Notes under the pieces: model-generated | The model's input: the letters and a program-made list of their open reading frames with translations, nothing else | Database searches by the model: none | Told to the model about the DNA's origin: nothing | In this document: piece after piece, positions 23,365-35,380 of the stretch | Position numbering within the stretch: the stretch's first letter is position 1 | Layout of the letters: every line of letters starts with the position of its first letter | Assembly (NCBI GenBank): GCA_963573315.1 | Contig: OY752145.1 | Location: 2,294,001-2,358,000 of the forward strand | Direction: 5' to 3' | Length of the DNA: 64,000 bases | Origin: Entomortierella parvispora | Lineage: Eukaryota; Mortierellomycota; Mortierellomycetes; Mortierellales; Mortierellaceae | Position numbers and translations under genes: made by a program

Positions 23365-26120
23365 ACACACACACACACTCTCTCTCTCACCTCTCCTTCT
23401 CTTTCCCTGTCTCCTCACTTTCCTTTGACCTTCTTTGGTTTGCACCACCATCCTTGACCCTGCTGCATCCGTTGAAGTGTCTCTGTGCGACCCTGTTTAA
23501 TCCCTACTCGTTGGCTGCCGATTGTAAGTTGCTAGACTCGAACGCAATCGCATTAGCTTATCGGCGACTCGGCCTTCCCTTGATTATCGCTTTGCTCCCT
23601 TCAAATCTCAATATCCCATACTCTTCCTTTCACCCACACTCTTTTCATTCCATGTGGTGTTTCCCGGGGTAGAGGCCTGTCCTGGGAACCGTCAGAGGTC
23701 AACGACCATGCATTATTATCCAGCGCATTTACATGTATCAGTTCACTCAGCCCCTGCCCATCCCCGCCGTCTCAGCCCCAGTCAGCCAGTCCCAGCTCCA
23801 GTCTCAAGAAAACTTTTATTTTCTATTCGTCCTTCCTTCCTTCCTTCTTTGTTCCTGGCGCAGCGAATGAACTTTGCAAGGAAAAGAGTTGTTTGTGAAA
23901 TGCTCTCCCTTTTATGCCACTGCTGAGGAACTTGTTCATTCGGGGCAACCCCGCCTCTTAGCTCATTCGAGGGGGTGTGCCTTGACGGACAAGAGATATG
24001 GAGAGAGATGAAAGGAGGGGCGACAGTGTGGTTGGGCTACAATGATGTGATGGATGGGCAAGGCAATCCTATCCCCCCCCCTGCTCTCGCCACTCGACTC
24101 CTTCCCCTTCGACATTGCATACACTGGACTAGAGCAAACGGTTGAAACTCGAGAAAGAGTCTATCCGAGCTCAAGACAACAGATGACTGACATCCTTCTC
24201 CCCTTTTCTCCTTGCAACTACCCAACCGTTCTCTGTCGTCTCCTTAGATCCGGTTCTAGCCTCCTTGGAACAACGAACCATTGGGGATATCCTGAATACA
24301 AGGTAGGATCCGTCTTCTTTTCGTTTTTCTTTAAAAAAAAACGCCACCACTCTTTGACTCTTTGAGAGCGAGCGCACTTTGGGCTAGTGTTGTTGAGAGA
24401 AGCAGTAACGCGGTGTGGGAGGACGAGAGCGTGTGAGGAGACTTCCAGAGCCGAGACGCAGGGTTCTGCATATCTCGAGTCACCCACAGTGGCCTGTGTG
24501 TTTTTTTCTTTGGGGGCAGGGAAGTTCAATTCATTTTTTTGCATTTGTGCGTCCCCCCCTGCACCCCCAGCCCCGTCTCCTGTGTTTATACACGAGCTTT
24601 TTGATCGTGTGGTGGTAGTGCAAAGACTAGAAAATGCTGAGAGCATGAAAAAACAAATCAACAAAGTCCGAGAAACTAGAATGAAAAAAAAGGACTGGGA
24701 GAGAGGCGTCAATTCCCTTGTCAACTCGCCAAACAAGGAACAAGGAGAGGTTTGACTGCTGACAGCATCAAAGTGGGAGCACTGAGGAGTAGTGAGAGAG
24801 CGAAAATGGGGAGAGGAAGAGCAATGGGAGAGAAACTTCTTGAAACTACAAAGTGAATGAAGAGAACAATGACGTGCATCGGCTTGGTGTGTCTGTTCTA
24901 TCTACAGACAGTATTGATCTCTATCTATTAACGTGTGTGTGAGGAAGGAAAGGAGAATGACTGTAGCGCGGAGATGCCAGTTTTGACCCTGCTTGCCCCT
25001 TGGCAACCTTGAGGCCCTCGCACCACAACCACCTCTAGACTACCTCCTCTCCTCCTCCTCCTCCTCTCCTGCCTCTACCATCTCAACCCTTCTCTGGTTT
25101 GCACCAGCATACAGGGGACAACGAGAGACCAAGCGCAGATGGAAACGGCGATTCGTGCACTATCAAGTGAAGTTGAGTCTCTTCCGCCCGAGAGCTCCCT
25201 TTCTCCTCCCTTTTTCTTTCCTCGCTTGCTGCTAGGCTGCTTCCAGACTTTTCTTTCGTGAAAGCCCTTTGGGCTGAGCTTTGAGTGCTGGTTGTTCTTC
25301 CGCCTTTTCCCTCCCATTCCCTTTCTTCCTCTTCGCTTCATCCCTCCTTGCCACTTTTTCCGGCGCCTACTTTTCTTCCCACTCGTACCCTGAATTTCTA
25401 CCCATCCTGGGCTGTAGAAATCCACCAAAAAAAAAAAAAAAAGGGCGAAGGGTATGATTACGACAGGCACTTCCCCACGCGGAACATCGGGCTTGCATTT
25501 TACCTGGACCAGCTCTATTTTTTTACTTTATTATTGGAGCGCTCTCAAGTCCAGACAGAACCTTCTGCAATTTTCCAGTGTGGCGGATGGAGTTTTGGAT
25601 ATATAGCGCCAGGAAAACCAACAAACTTGACTAACTTCCGTTCTCTTTCTTTCAATTGCAGACTGCATCACTTTTCATTCGCTGGTCGTACCAAAAGTAA
25701 AGTAAAAAAAAACACATCTGCACGGACACAGGTAAGCCTTGCACCCCTGTCTTTCGACCGACGGGAAGATGGAAAAAGTGAGGAGAGGGAATCGATCGTG
25801 CTCCCCTTTCTGTTTCTCTGTCTTTCAATACATTTTCCTCGCATGGAAAGACGAGAAGCATTTTTTTCATGTTCCACGGCCTATTCGGGAGAAGGGCAAC
25901 TTCACCCTCTCACACGACTCAAGTCATTATTGCCATGCCATCCTAACCTTTCTTCTTTCTTCGTCTTCTTTTTCTTTGTCACCCGTCATCCCTTCGTGGG
26001 CTAGTTTCTTGCCATCTTGCCAGAGGTAGTTCTCTCTTTTACCTATACCTATACCTACACCTATACCCGTACCACTTCCTTTCCTACGCTTCGTCGTCGT
26101 CCAACGGCCTTCACAAAGAA
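22525..26120 (+). promoter_or_regulatory. long low-complexity upstream region of the VTC-like gene
   Basis: About 3.6 kb rich in CT, CA and T/A tracts, with no supported coding exon. It contains good splice donors in likely untranslated sequence: AACAG/GTAAGG at about 23065 and ACACAG/GTAAGC at about 25732. Pyrimidine-rich AGs lie at about 25663 (ttgcag) and nearer the start codon. One or more 5'-UTR introns for the gene at 26121 are therefore plausible, but this is inference without transcripts. Confidence 0.4.
23309..23378 (+). repeat. (CA)n microsatellite
   Basis: About 35 CA dinucleotides with one interruption near 23360, followed by a short CT run. Confidence 0.95.
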
Positions 26121-29100
26121 ATGAAATTCGGTTCACAACTCAAGGCACATCGAGCACCGCACTGGAAGTACCACTTTGTTGACTATGACGGACTCAAGGC
26201 CCACCTCAAGTCAAAGAGTCATGAGCGCCAGTTTACAGAGGAAGATGAGGCTCAGTTTGTGAAGCTGTTGAAAGCAGAACTTGACAAGGTATTTTTTTTG
26301 TCCTTTCCCGTCGTTATGAAAGAGCGGAAAAGAATCCAGTCGCTCTAACACTTGCCACACCCGCCATGGCGTCTTTCGTTGGGATAGGTTGCTTCTTTTC
26401 AAACCCTCAAACTTGGCGAGGTCCAAAGGAGGACAGAACACTGCGAGTTCACAATTCAGCAACATCAGATGGCCTCTGCCTCAACCTCCTCCACAAGACG
26501 GTCAGCCTCTTCCGAAAAACTCACCTTGTCCTCCTTTGTCGTGACGGAATCTGAGATCAACAAGATCACGCAGGATCTTCAGGACCTTGCTCGATTCCAA
26601 CGGTTGAACTACACTGCCTTTCTCAAGATTATCAAGAAACACGACAAGCACTCTGGGTTCCCCAGTCTGAGGCCTTCGTTTATGAATGCACAGCTAAAGC
26701 AACAGCCGTTCCATAAGGAAAGGTTCGATCCCTTGGTCGGAAGACTGTCGACCCTCTACAACATTGTCCGGACAGGAACTGCACCCGCAGTTTCAAAAGC
26801 ACGTTCGATCGATTCGTCACAGGATGAGGAAGAGGAGGAACTGCAGATGAGACTGCGACAAAGTCGGCAGGAACACGGCCATGGATCCGTCAAGGCCAAC
26901 AAGACAGCGTTCTGGGTGCATCCAGATTCGTTGATGGATTTGAAGATGTTGATCCTCAAGTACTTGCCCCTAGTGGTGTATGAACCAACGCCGGCGTTGA
27001 ATTCATCCCATTGGTCTACCTCTCAATTGGCCGGTTGTTTGACGAGCGAGAGTCCAGTGTCGACGATTTATCTGGATAGCCACGATCTGGATCTCTACAT
27101 GGGCCAAGTTGAACATCGAGACAGGACCGAGACGGTCCGGTTGAGATGGTATGGGTCTGAGCGCAAACATATCTGGGTTGAGCATCAACAGAAAGACAAG
27201 ATCCCCTCCCCCGCACCGTCGTCATCGGGATTGGTGGATGCACAACAGGAGCATCAGGAGCCTATTGTGACCAAGCACCGGTTCCAGATCAAGTCCAAGA
27301 ATGTGCCCAAGCTCCTGCAAGGGTCTGTCAAGATTGACAAAATCCTGGACCAGATGAGACGATCTGACCAAAAGTCAGAGGAGGAGATTGAGCATTTCAA
27401 GCAGTCAACTGAGCGCATCCAGGCCCGAATCCACCAACAGGATCTTCAGCCCGTGATACAGACCTTTTTCAACCGCACAGCATTCCAGGTCCCTGGAGAT
27501 GCTCGCGTACGGATCACGATTGACACGGATGTAGTCATGGTGCGTGAGCGCGCCGTTTCCAAGACAGCATCGCCCCCAAGTGCTAGTGCAGCCGAAGACG
27601 AAGGTGGAGATCTCTTGGAGCGGCCGGCGACATGGACCCCAACGAGGGATCTGAAGGCTGAGGATTATCCTTTCTTGGAGTTGGGCGAGGACGATTCGGA
27701 ACAGATTGTGCGGTTCCCCTACGCGATCATGCAGATCCGCACCTTGACTAATGTCCCGCGCAAGAAGAACGATGACGATGAGGAGGACGATGAGGAAGAC
27801 GAGCAGATTGAGGCGACCAGACAGGCGATGAGCTGGGTAGACCGCATTGCACAGAGCCACCTGGTCGAGATGGTGCCACACTTCACCAAGGACCAACACG
27901 CGGTTGCAACTCTGTACGAATCCCGGGTCGGCCTGCTTCCTTTCTGGGTATGGACGAGTGAATGAATGGATGAGCATGAATCTATGCTTAGGTATGCTGT
28001 TGGCGCTCTCTTTCTATCTTTGCCCTAACCACCTCCCCCCCTTTTTTATTCTCATATCTAGCTTTCGGACATGGACCGCGACATCCGCAAGCCTGCCATG
28101 CTCACTGGCCGCGAGGACTCGGCCTCCAACTCTTCCCAGGCCTCATCCTCCAACGACACCATCCAGTCGAACGCCAGCTCCGCCACGACCATGTCTGAGA
28201 CCAGCGGCTCACCACCAGTCTCTGGCTCTGGTTCAACCGCCTCCTCTCTCTCCTCATCTGCATCCAACCCCCTCAACATCGTGAACAACTTGAAGGGCAA
28301 GGGCAAAGGTGGACTCGGAGAACTATTAAAGTCCTCAAAGTCAAAGCAGGAACAGAGCAAGAGGCGAAAGTCGATCCTGGATAACCCTTTCCAGTTCACC
28401 CAGCACGAGGCCTCTACCTCCACCTCCACCACCTCGTCGTCATCTCAAACCAGAGTCAGGGCATCTCCTCCACCCTCGGTCACATTCCATGAGGAGGTTC
28501 AGGATCTGGTGGCGGTCAATCGGATGATGATTCAACAACAAGGCGATGGCTCCTCAGACTCTACCCTCAACAAGAAGCACCCGCACCATCCCAAGAAGAA
28601 GCCCGTCGTCAGCTGCTTGAAGAAGTATGACTCTCAGTCCAGTCTGTTGAGTTCGCTGTCGCCCATGTCGCCTTCCGTGGAGCGTGGTCGAGCATCTGCA
28701 ACTTCGTCTGGTTACGGATCGGCATCCTCATCCTCCCAATCTTCTCCTGTGTCAGAAAACCGCAGGCCCCGAAAGAAGGTCACGTTCAAGAAGTCACCCG
28801 CAAGGATTTGGTGGGACAAATGTACAGCTTGGGTCCCTGTGGCACCTTTGAAGTCGATGCTTCGACTCTCAGATGAAGAGGAGGAAGACTCTATACTTCC
28901 TTCCTACATCGGAGACCTTGAGCAACAATCCCGTCGTGTCCTCCCCCGAACTCTCTCGTCGTCATCATTGGCTAGCTATGCGGAGCAAGAGCGCAAGCGA
29001 TTGCAGCAGGCTCGCCGCAGAAGATTGGCACGTTGGTTCTGGACTGGGCTGGACGGTGTGAACATCAGTCTGTTGTTTGTTGGCCTCGTATTGGCGTTGA

Positions 29101-29474
29101 TGAACTTGGGAGACGGTGTTGGATTAGAGGTTGCGAGTCTGTTCCTGGTTGTCAGTTGTATTTGCATGGGTTCCACCGTCTGGGCGCATCTGATTCGCAT
29201 GGATGGCGCTCATCCTGACGAAGAGGAAGGATCGTCCGATATTGATCATGAGGAGGAGACTGCTTCTCCTAATAATACCTCCAAGACGGCGGACGAGAGA
29301 ACCGGCTTGTTGTCGGGAAGCCATGCGAGCCAGTTTGACCATGCTGCGCACCAAGTCCAATGGGTCCGGACCCGATTGATGCCCACGCTCACCTTTGTAT
29401 GTCTGACTGTTGTGGTTGGATTGAACGCTTGGGTCCGTTCAAGCACACTGGTTGAGGACATTGGATCGAACTAA
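26121..29474 (+). CDS. SPX-VTC-DUF202 protein, vacuolar transporter chaperone subunit (Vtc2/3-like)
   Basis: Subunit of the vacuolar-membrane VTC complex that makes and imports polyphosphate; SPX domains sense inositol pyrophosphates. Three exons, 26121-26288, 26388-27947 and 28062-29474, join in frame to 1,046 residues. The SPX domain covers about residues 1-170 (MKFGSQLKAHRAPHWKYHFV, KIIKKHDKHSG). A VTC tunnel domain covers about 215-570 (TIYLDSHDLDLY, VRLRWYG near 306, RVRITIDTDVVMVRE, then SHLVEMVPHFTK). A Ser-rich disordered linker follows, then a C-terminal DUF202-type membrane domain with three hydrophobic helices (about 910-1035). In the strand that carries the catalytic glutamate in Vtc4 (yeast AVLEVK), this protein reads AIMQIR, with Gln near residue 505, and VERK-type residues are VEHQ. 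This suggests a non-catalytic Vtc2/Vtc3-type subunit. Longer than yeast Vtc2/3 because of the linker. Confidence 0.9.
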
Positions 29475-30120
29475 GGATGTTTCTTTCAACGTTACTTTGA
29501 ACCCTTTTATTCCCCCCCCCCCCTCTTCTTGTCCATATTTTCTTTCTATTTGTTTGATGACTTTGTTTTGCAACGAATCATGAACTATATGAGCGTCTCT
29601 TTGTATCTAGCCTCGGTTTCTCTTTTCTTTCTCTTGAACTCTCTTGCTTTTTCTTTCTTTTTTGACATTGCATCCCCCCCACCCCCCACCCCACCCCCTT
29701 GCATGTGTACTTATACCACTTTGGCCGCCATCAAGCATATACATAGTTGAGTTGTCATCCAAATAAATCCTCACCTCTGCCACCTCACTTCAGTGTCGCC
29801 CTATGACTTGTGTGTGTGTGGATCTAACCTTTTTGAAGTACAGTACAATACCGGGTCGAGCTGGTTACGTTTTTCATGTTCAATCTGCTACGGTCTGCTT
29901 TTCCCAATTGAAAAAAAAAAAAAAAATTGTTGCGTGTTCCCTTTTTTGGTGATATCTGAGCGTCTGGACATGAATTCAAGGGGAAGCAAAAATTCAAAGA
30001 CGCGTATCGACAGAGACAGTAAAGGTGCGGGTCGAGTCGAGTCCAGCACGTAAGAGAATGTAATTATTATTGTTGGTAAATGAGAAGTGGAGAGTTTCCC
30101 TTTTTTTTATTTTATTTTAT
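29475..30120. other. convergent intergenic region
   Basis: 3' flanks of the VTC-like gene and the Ser-rich gene, with C, A and T homopolymer runs. Nothing else seen. Confidence 0.5.
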
Positions 30121-30425
30121 CTACTTTGCAGCACGGAAGAGTACCTCGTTCAGGGTCGAGGAGGCGCTACGGAAAGCGCGATGGGCGGTCGTGGTCGATT
30201 GCACGACCAGGTTCTGGATCTGAACCTGGACTTGTTGTTGCACCTGCAGAGTCGTGGCCCGTGTCCAGCCCGCGGATGGGTTGGCGGCGGGCTTGGTGGG
30301 AGCAAGGGCGTTGGAGGTGGTGCAAGATGTAGGCGACAAGGGCGATAATGCTGAGGAGGAGGAGGATGGAGAAGATGCAGATATGGAGGAAGGGGATGAT
30401 ACTATACAATTAGATGAGAGTGGAG

Positions 30426-30456
<31 letters not shown>

Positions 30457-33311
30457 ATTGCTGCCGTTGTTGTTGACAGTGTTCAGGGTGGTGATGGCGA
30501 GTCCATCCATGTTCTTGAAAACCCTCTTGGTTCGGACCAAAGTCGACTTTGTCTTCAGGGTTCCCTCGATCACCTTGGTCGATGGAGAAGAGGCATCGTT
30601 CGCCTGATGCTGGTAACGTTGAAGCTGGTGAAGGTTGTTTGTGAACGAAGTGGTCCTAGTCAGGCCACCACCAGAGAGGGTATTTTGTTGTCCCATAGCC
30701 GCCACCATCATCATGTCGCCATCGGAATTGGTGGCGCTGGGACTGGGCGAGCCTGAAAGGCATCCGTCGTGATTGCAATCCATATCGGTACTGGTCCGAG
30801 CGCGAGGAGTCGCTGCACCACTTGGACTTGGAATTGAGCAAGTCATGGTCAGTTGCTGAAGCTGCAACTGATGCTGTCGTTGTTGTTGTTGCTTTTCGGC
30901 CATCAACAGGTCTGATAACAGGGATGAGGACTGTCGACGACGTTCCACTGGTGGAAGGTACACAGGGGTCTTGGTTGAAGAGAAAGACTCTTCCTCTTCC
31001 TCTTCGTCCTCGTCCTCGTCGACATGCTCCTCATGTTCATTATCGCCATCGGCACCATCCACCTCGTCTTGGTTGTCCTTGACAAGGCATTTGAGCGACG
31101 AATGGGATCGAGAAGTTGATGGTTGTTGCTGCTGTTTTGATCTGGCCTGTGCGATCCTGCTCCTGAACAAAGCCTCCTCCGCTGCCTCATCGTCCTCATC
31201 GTCCTCATCACTGTCTTCACTGACAAAGAACTTTGCCCTGGACGAGGGCTGGCGCTGCAAAGCTGGTCGGCGGGAAGGAGCAGCGGCAGCAGAAGTAGAG
31301 GCTGTGGAGGCCTCGATAGTCGTCCTCCTAATGGGGCGCACCTCTTCATCTCCCTCGGAATAGGACTCGTGTGCGGCGCTCGACTCTGCCAGACTTGTCG
31401 CATTGTCCATCACAGTATCCAACAGCCGGTTCAAAGAAGTTTTGGACCGCTGTGCCAACAGTCTGCCTTGTTCACTGGCGGATCGGACCAACGTTGTCGT
31501 TTGCAAGGTCGAGGCTGCATAGTAGTTGTAAGCCTGAGTGGGGAGGGATATCCGGGGCATGATAGTGGAGGTGGATGATGATGACGATGTTGTTGTTGTT
31601 GTTGATGCTGCTGCTGGTGATTGCGATAGTGATGGTGATGCGGAAGAAGAAGAAGAAAAAGAAGAGGAAGAAGGCATTGTTGGCGGCTTTCTAGTGGCGA
31701 GCGACGATGCGGAAGTGGACGGCGATAAGGGTGTTGATGGGGTGCTGCAGGGGCTGCTTTTGATACTACTGCTGCTATCAGACCCCAATTCAGAGATGCC
31801 GCTCTTGCTGCTGCTGTTGCTGCTGCTATTGCTATTGTTGGCTTGTCCACTACTGGGCAATTCTGGCTGTGATGCAAGAAAGGAGGATGGCACATCAGGA
31901 GTCGAGTCGCGCTGGTGCAGTAACAGGTCCTGCGGCCGGGGTGAACTCAACGAGTGCCAATATTCGCTCATGGTCTCGAGGGGCTTGGGCTGATTATCGG
32001 TAATGGTCTGCTTTACCCGTGAATACGCTAGTAAGGAGAGAGGGAGAGAAAGAAAGAGAGCGAGAGGAGGGTGACAAAGAACGGTGTCCCAGTCAGTCGT
32101 CTTATGGCTCGATCGAAATAAATCCACAACCTATCGAGAACCACAAGTGGCGGGCAAACAAGCATAGCACGGAATGACCATTTTTACCTTTCCAGATAAC
32201 GCTGCTGCTGCTGTTGCTGCTGCTGGCGGTGCCTGTGTCTGTTACGGCGACGGAAGGAGTGTGGATCGGAATTGATTTGATAATGATGATTGCGAGGCGA
32301 GGCGAGGCGAGGCGAGGGGAAGGAAGGAAGGAGGGGAGGAATGGTGGAGGGAAAAAGAGTGAAGCAAAGGACGGAGGGAGTAGAAAAAGAGGACAAAAAA
32401 ACAATTGGTGAGTATCATCGTGCCTGTCTGTGCATGCATGGCTTTCCGACGGCCAAAATATCAACCAATGCGCCCATCCCCCGAAGGCTGTCGTTGACAC
32501 CCCCCACAAGCAGGTTATGGTTATGCCACGCCCGAGATGATGTGGAGGGGGGACAAGGAGAAGACACAAGGGCCAGTGAGCTTTGCAATGCTGTGGGCTC
32601 GCTCTGTTGATAATTATTGTCTCCCTGTTCATTTCCCGTTACTTTCTTTCCTCCGTGCTACTATACTGTCTCGAGTTCAACTGAAGGCTGTTTGTGATGT
32701 TGCTTGTAACCCACAAGGCAACGAAAGATTGGCTGTGTTGCTGTCCTTGAATCATTAAAGAGGGCCACATTTTGCAGTTTTCTTTCATTCAGTTCTGCTG
32801 CTCGTTGCATCCAGAGTACAGTTGCCGCCATTCCAGAGATCCGGCCGTGGTTGACGAGGGCGAGTTTGTGACACAAAGGAGGTGAATGCAGGAGAATGAG
32901 GACAAAAGTAGAAAAAACAGCCGTACCTGACGATGCAGTAACGTTCGAGTTGGACGTTGTTGGCGATTTAGAGGATGACGCAGGATCGGAGGAAGGGGAG
33001 GAGGAAGAAGAGGACGCCAATGCAGACAGGTTTGCGGAGAGGGACACCGAGCGGGCGAGCGGGGAACGGACCAGGGCAGGGTTAACAGCGACGCATGTTC
33101 CAGGATGGAGAGACGGTGTTGAGTCGGTGGTGGTGGGTCTTGCCGGGGCCGAGGAGGAGGAGGAGGAGGAAGAAGGGGAGTGGAATAAAGAGATGGTGGA
33201 GGAGGAATGGCGCAGGCGGAAGGAGGACGGGGAGGAAGCAGAAGAAGAGGAAAAGGCGAGGACCGCATGGCAGGAAGGTGGCTGCAGTGCAAGCGAGATT
33301 GTCGGTGGCAT
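30121..33311 (-). CDS. large Ser-rich disordered protein, unknown function (two-exon model)
   Basis: The main exon (32027-30121) is open for 635 codons and rich in Ser, with acidic runs (DEDDEDDEAAEE, EEEEEE) and poly-Asn. It contains two non-repetitive islands: one with PTQAYNYYAASTLQTTTLVR and SKTSLNRLLDTVMDNATSL, and the C-terminus with STTTAHRAFRSASSTLNEVL. A splice acceptor (ttactag) precedes it in phase 1. An upstream exon 33311-32927 (MPPTISLALQPPS start, Ser-rich) ends in a GTACGG donor in the matching phase, giving 763 residues with an intron of about 900 bp. Alternatively translation begins at the in-frame ATG at 31971 (SEYWHSLSSPRP), giving 616 residues. No domain recognised. The main exon is fairly likely real; the upstream exon is less certain. 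Confidence 0.45.
32292..32317 (+). repeat. (GAGGC)n short tandem repeat
   Basis: Five pentamer units, within the proposed intron of the Ser-rich gene. Confidence 0.9.
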
Positions 33312-34113
33312 TGGTGAATGTGCAAGTATGCAAGTATGAAAAAAAAAAAAAAAGAGTGTGTGTGTGAGACACGGTGGGAAAAGGGAGATAGCAGCCGAGA
33401 CAACCGGAGGAGAACGCTGTCGATGTGGATGTGATGCAGAGTCAAGAACGGGTGGAGGAAGAAGCAAAGGAAAAAGAGGAAAGAAGGGACGAAACAGCAA
33501 AACGTGGAGAATGAATCCGCAAAAGGGTCACCCCCCCCTCCCCTTCCCCTCCCCATCATTCGCCTCCATCCGAGCGAGGCGTGTGCCCCTCCTTCCCTTG
33601 GCGTTTCTGTGCCTGTTCGCTTTGCTCTGTGGACGTGGACGTGGACGTGCCCGCTCTCGTCGCTCTGGCCAATTGGGAAATTTCGAGCTCGCCCCCACAA
33701 CTTCCGCCCCCCAAAAAAATCAAGATAAAAAAAATACATTCGCCGGCCCAAAGCCTCGCCTGCTGGCTGCCTGTATCCAGCCCGCAGGCGTGAGCAGTCC
33801 TCTTTGGGTTTGGTTTGATCGATTTCCTTCCACGGTGCAGCTCTGCTGAACCCCAAACTGTTGTTGCGTCGGGGTCAGACACTTTGGCGAGATAACAATT
33901 TTTTGTTCCCGGTACATGCGATTTGACCTTATCTTGGATCCGATCTCGCACCACAGCAACAGCGACAATCCAGTCTTCCCGGGTGGCTTGTAGCTGGTGA
34001 CTGCCTCGGAATTGGTGGCAACCACAACAACGCACTCACTCGGCCGCATCACGCCTGCATTGCATTGCACGACAACGGCATCCATCCATCCCTCTCTGTC
34101 CTCCATACACATC
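33312..34113. other. divergent intergenic region
   Basis: Separates the Ser-rich gene (minus) from bL34m (plus) and presumably holds both promoters. Long open frames on the minus strand here are proline/phenylalanine-rich and unsupported. Confidence 0.4.
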
Positions 34114-34943
34114 ATGTTTGCCGCATTCACCTCCCTCCGCACAAAGCTGGCTCCTGTGGCTAGGTAGAGACCCCTGACCTGGTCCTCTCTGGCGCACCCA
34201 GGCATCACCTACATCCGTACAGGGTCTAACAATTTCCTGCATGCTTCGCTTTTCACATCTAAATAGGACACAGTTCACCGCCATGGCCGCTACGCCTTCG
34301 CCTGCTGTCGCCCTCTCTTCCACCACTCCTAGCTCCATCTTTGCCACCTTGACCGGGTTCCGTGTCCCCAACGTCTTTGGGTAAGACTCTTTCCAGCAAT
34401 CTCTGCCGATGAACGGATACGAACACGGACAGAGACAGAGACAGGAACAGGAACATGGACAAATGGATAGATTCGGGAGCATTCCGAGTGCTGAGCTTAT
34501 CATGGATCCAGGGTCCGTTACAGTGTCATAATGGGCAATAGAGTGTGCCGTTATTGATTAGAGACCCCATGAAAAGTTGCCGAATGAAACGTTTATTCGC
34601 AATGGCTACTACACTCAGCCGATCTGGATGGAGATCATGAAAATCACGGAGATTGTCTTGAAGACTTCGGCTGGACCTGTGATCGCCATTGGAGAGACCA
34701 TCGCCATTTTTCTCCTTCTCATGCACCTTCGCTCGCTCACTCAAAACTCACAATGGAATACAATACTACGATCATGTTATTAGATCAAGTCAGGCTCGCT
34801 TTGTCACATACGGTCGCGAGTACCAGCCATCACAGCGTGTTCGCAAGCGTCGCCACGGTTTCTTGGCTAGAATGAAGTCAAGGGGAGGACGCAAGGTCAT
34901 CTTGAGCAGACTTCAGAAGGGTCGCAAGTACCTCAGCCATTAA
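34114..34943 (+). CDS. MRPL34: mitochondrial large-subunit ribosomal protein bL34m
   Basis: Component of the mitochondrial large ribosomal subunit. Three exons, 34114-34163, 34267-34380 and 34784-34943, join in frame to 107 residues. The last exon carries the whole conserved bL34 core: [20 protein letters not shown], then [12 protein letters not shown] and KGRKYLSH at the C-terminus, the classic bL34 ending. Exon 1 encodes [17 protein letters not shown], an amphipathic, Arg/Lys-containing start lacking acidic residues that looks like a mitochondrial targeting presequence. Exon 2 is Ala/Ser/Thr-rich linker ending in FRVPNVF. Donors are GTAGAG and GTAAGA; the 403-bp second intron is long for this window. 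The core is certain. The first two exons rest on phase and presequence character. Confidence 0.88.
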
Positions 34944-35089
34944 AAGTAAAGGAGAGAGTAGACGGGAGTCTGGGATGTATCAATAGGATCCCATCATTTT
35001 AGAACAAACAAAATACATGTATTTTTCATACCACCAGGTGTAGATCCGTTGTATTGGAGCGAGGTTGGAATATCAAGGATCGCCGCCTT

Positions 35090-35380
35090 TTATATTTTCT
35101 CATCTGATGAAGACTCGCTAGAGCTACCTTCTATAGGCTTAATTGGATACACGGGCAGTTGGTTTAACCGAGCATGCCACTGATATGGAATAACGTCACC
35201 AGCTGGACACAGCAGAAAGGGGAAGCATTGGGACATTTGCTTCACGAGAATTGGCATGATCTCAGGGCTCAAAGAAGGGGAAAGATTGGCAGCAAGCAGG
35301 TTCCAAAAAAAAGGGAGAAAGAACTGTCGATTCAAGCTTGTTTTCTTCCAGGTCTGTGCTCTGGTAGTAGCGTGACACAA
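35090..35380 (-). CDS. possible C-terminal exon of an unidentified small gene
   Basis: Open frame ending in a coding-like tail (WHARLNQLPVYPIKPIEG then an acidic Ser/Glu/Asp end). The first third is less convincing and may be intron, since acceptor-like AGs occur at tgtccag and atatcag. A second coding-like stretch on the same strand in another frame (TPTVQYPLLDALVSRYYQS, about 35420-35360) suggests an upstream exon, but no confident donor joins them. Convergent with bL34m, with 146 bp between stop codons. Family not recognised. Confidence 0.3.
   Translation of the reverse strand: MCHATTRAQTWKKTSLNRQFFLPFFWNLLAANLSPSLSPEIMPILVKQMSQCFPFLLCPAGDVIPYQWHARLNQLPVYPIKPIEGSSSESSSDEKI

Noticed and set aside
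22819-23672. Open frames of up to 212 codons across the CT/CA tracts
   Set aside because: Composed of His-Thr and Ser-Phe runs from microsatellites; no domain, no conservation-like islands.
30167-30409. A short frame with a strong hydrophobic helix (IFSILLLLSIIALVAYIL) overlapping the Ser-rich gene's end
   Set aside because: It competes with the main exon, whose C-terminus looks better conserved in character; poly-Asn/poly-Ser repeats on one frame commonly give leucine-rich alternatives.
32789-33856. A 355-codon minus-strand frame overlapping the proposed first exon of the Ser-rich gene
   Set aside because: Pro/His-rich translation typical of a shifted Ser-rich region; lower plausibility than the frame that splices in phase.
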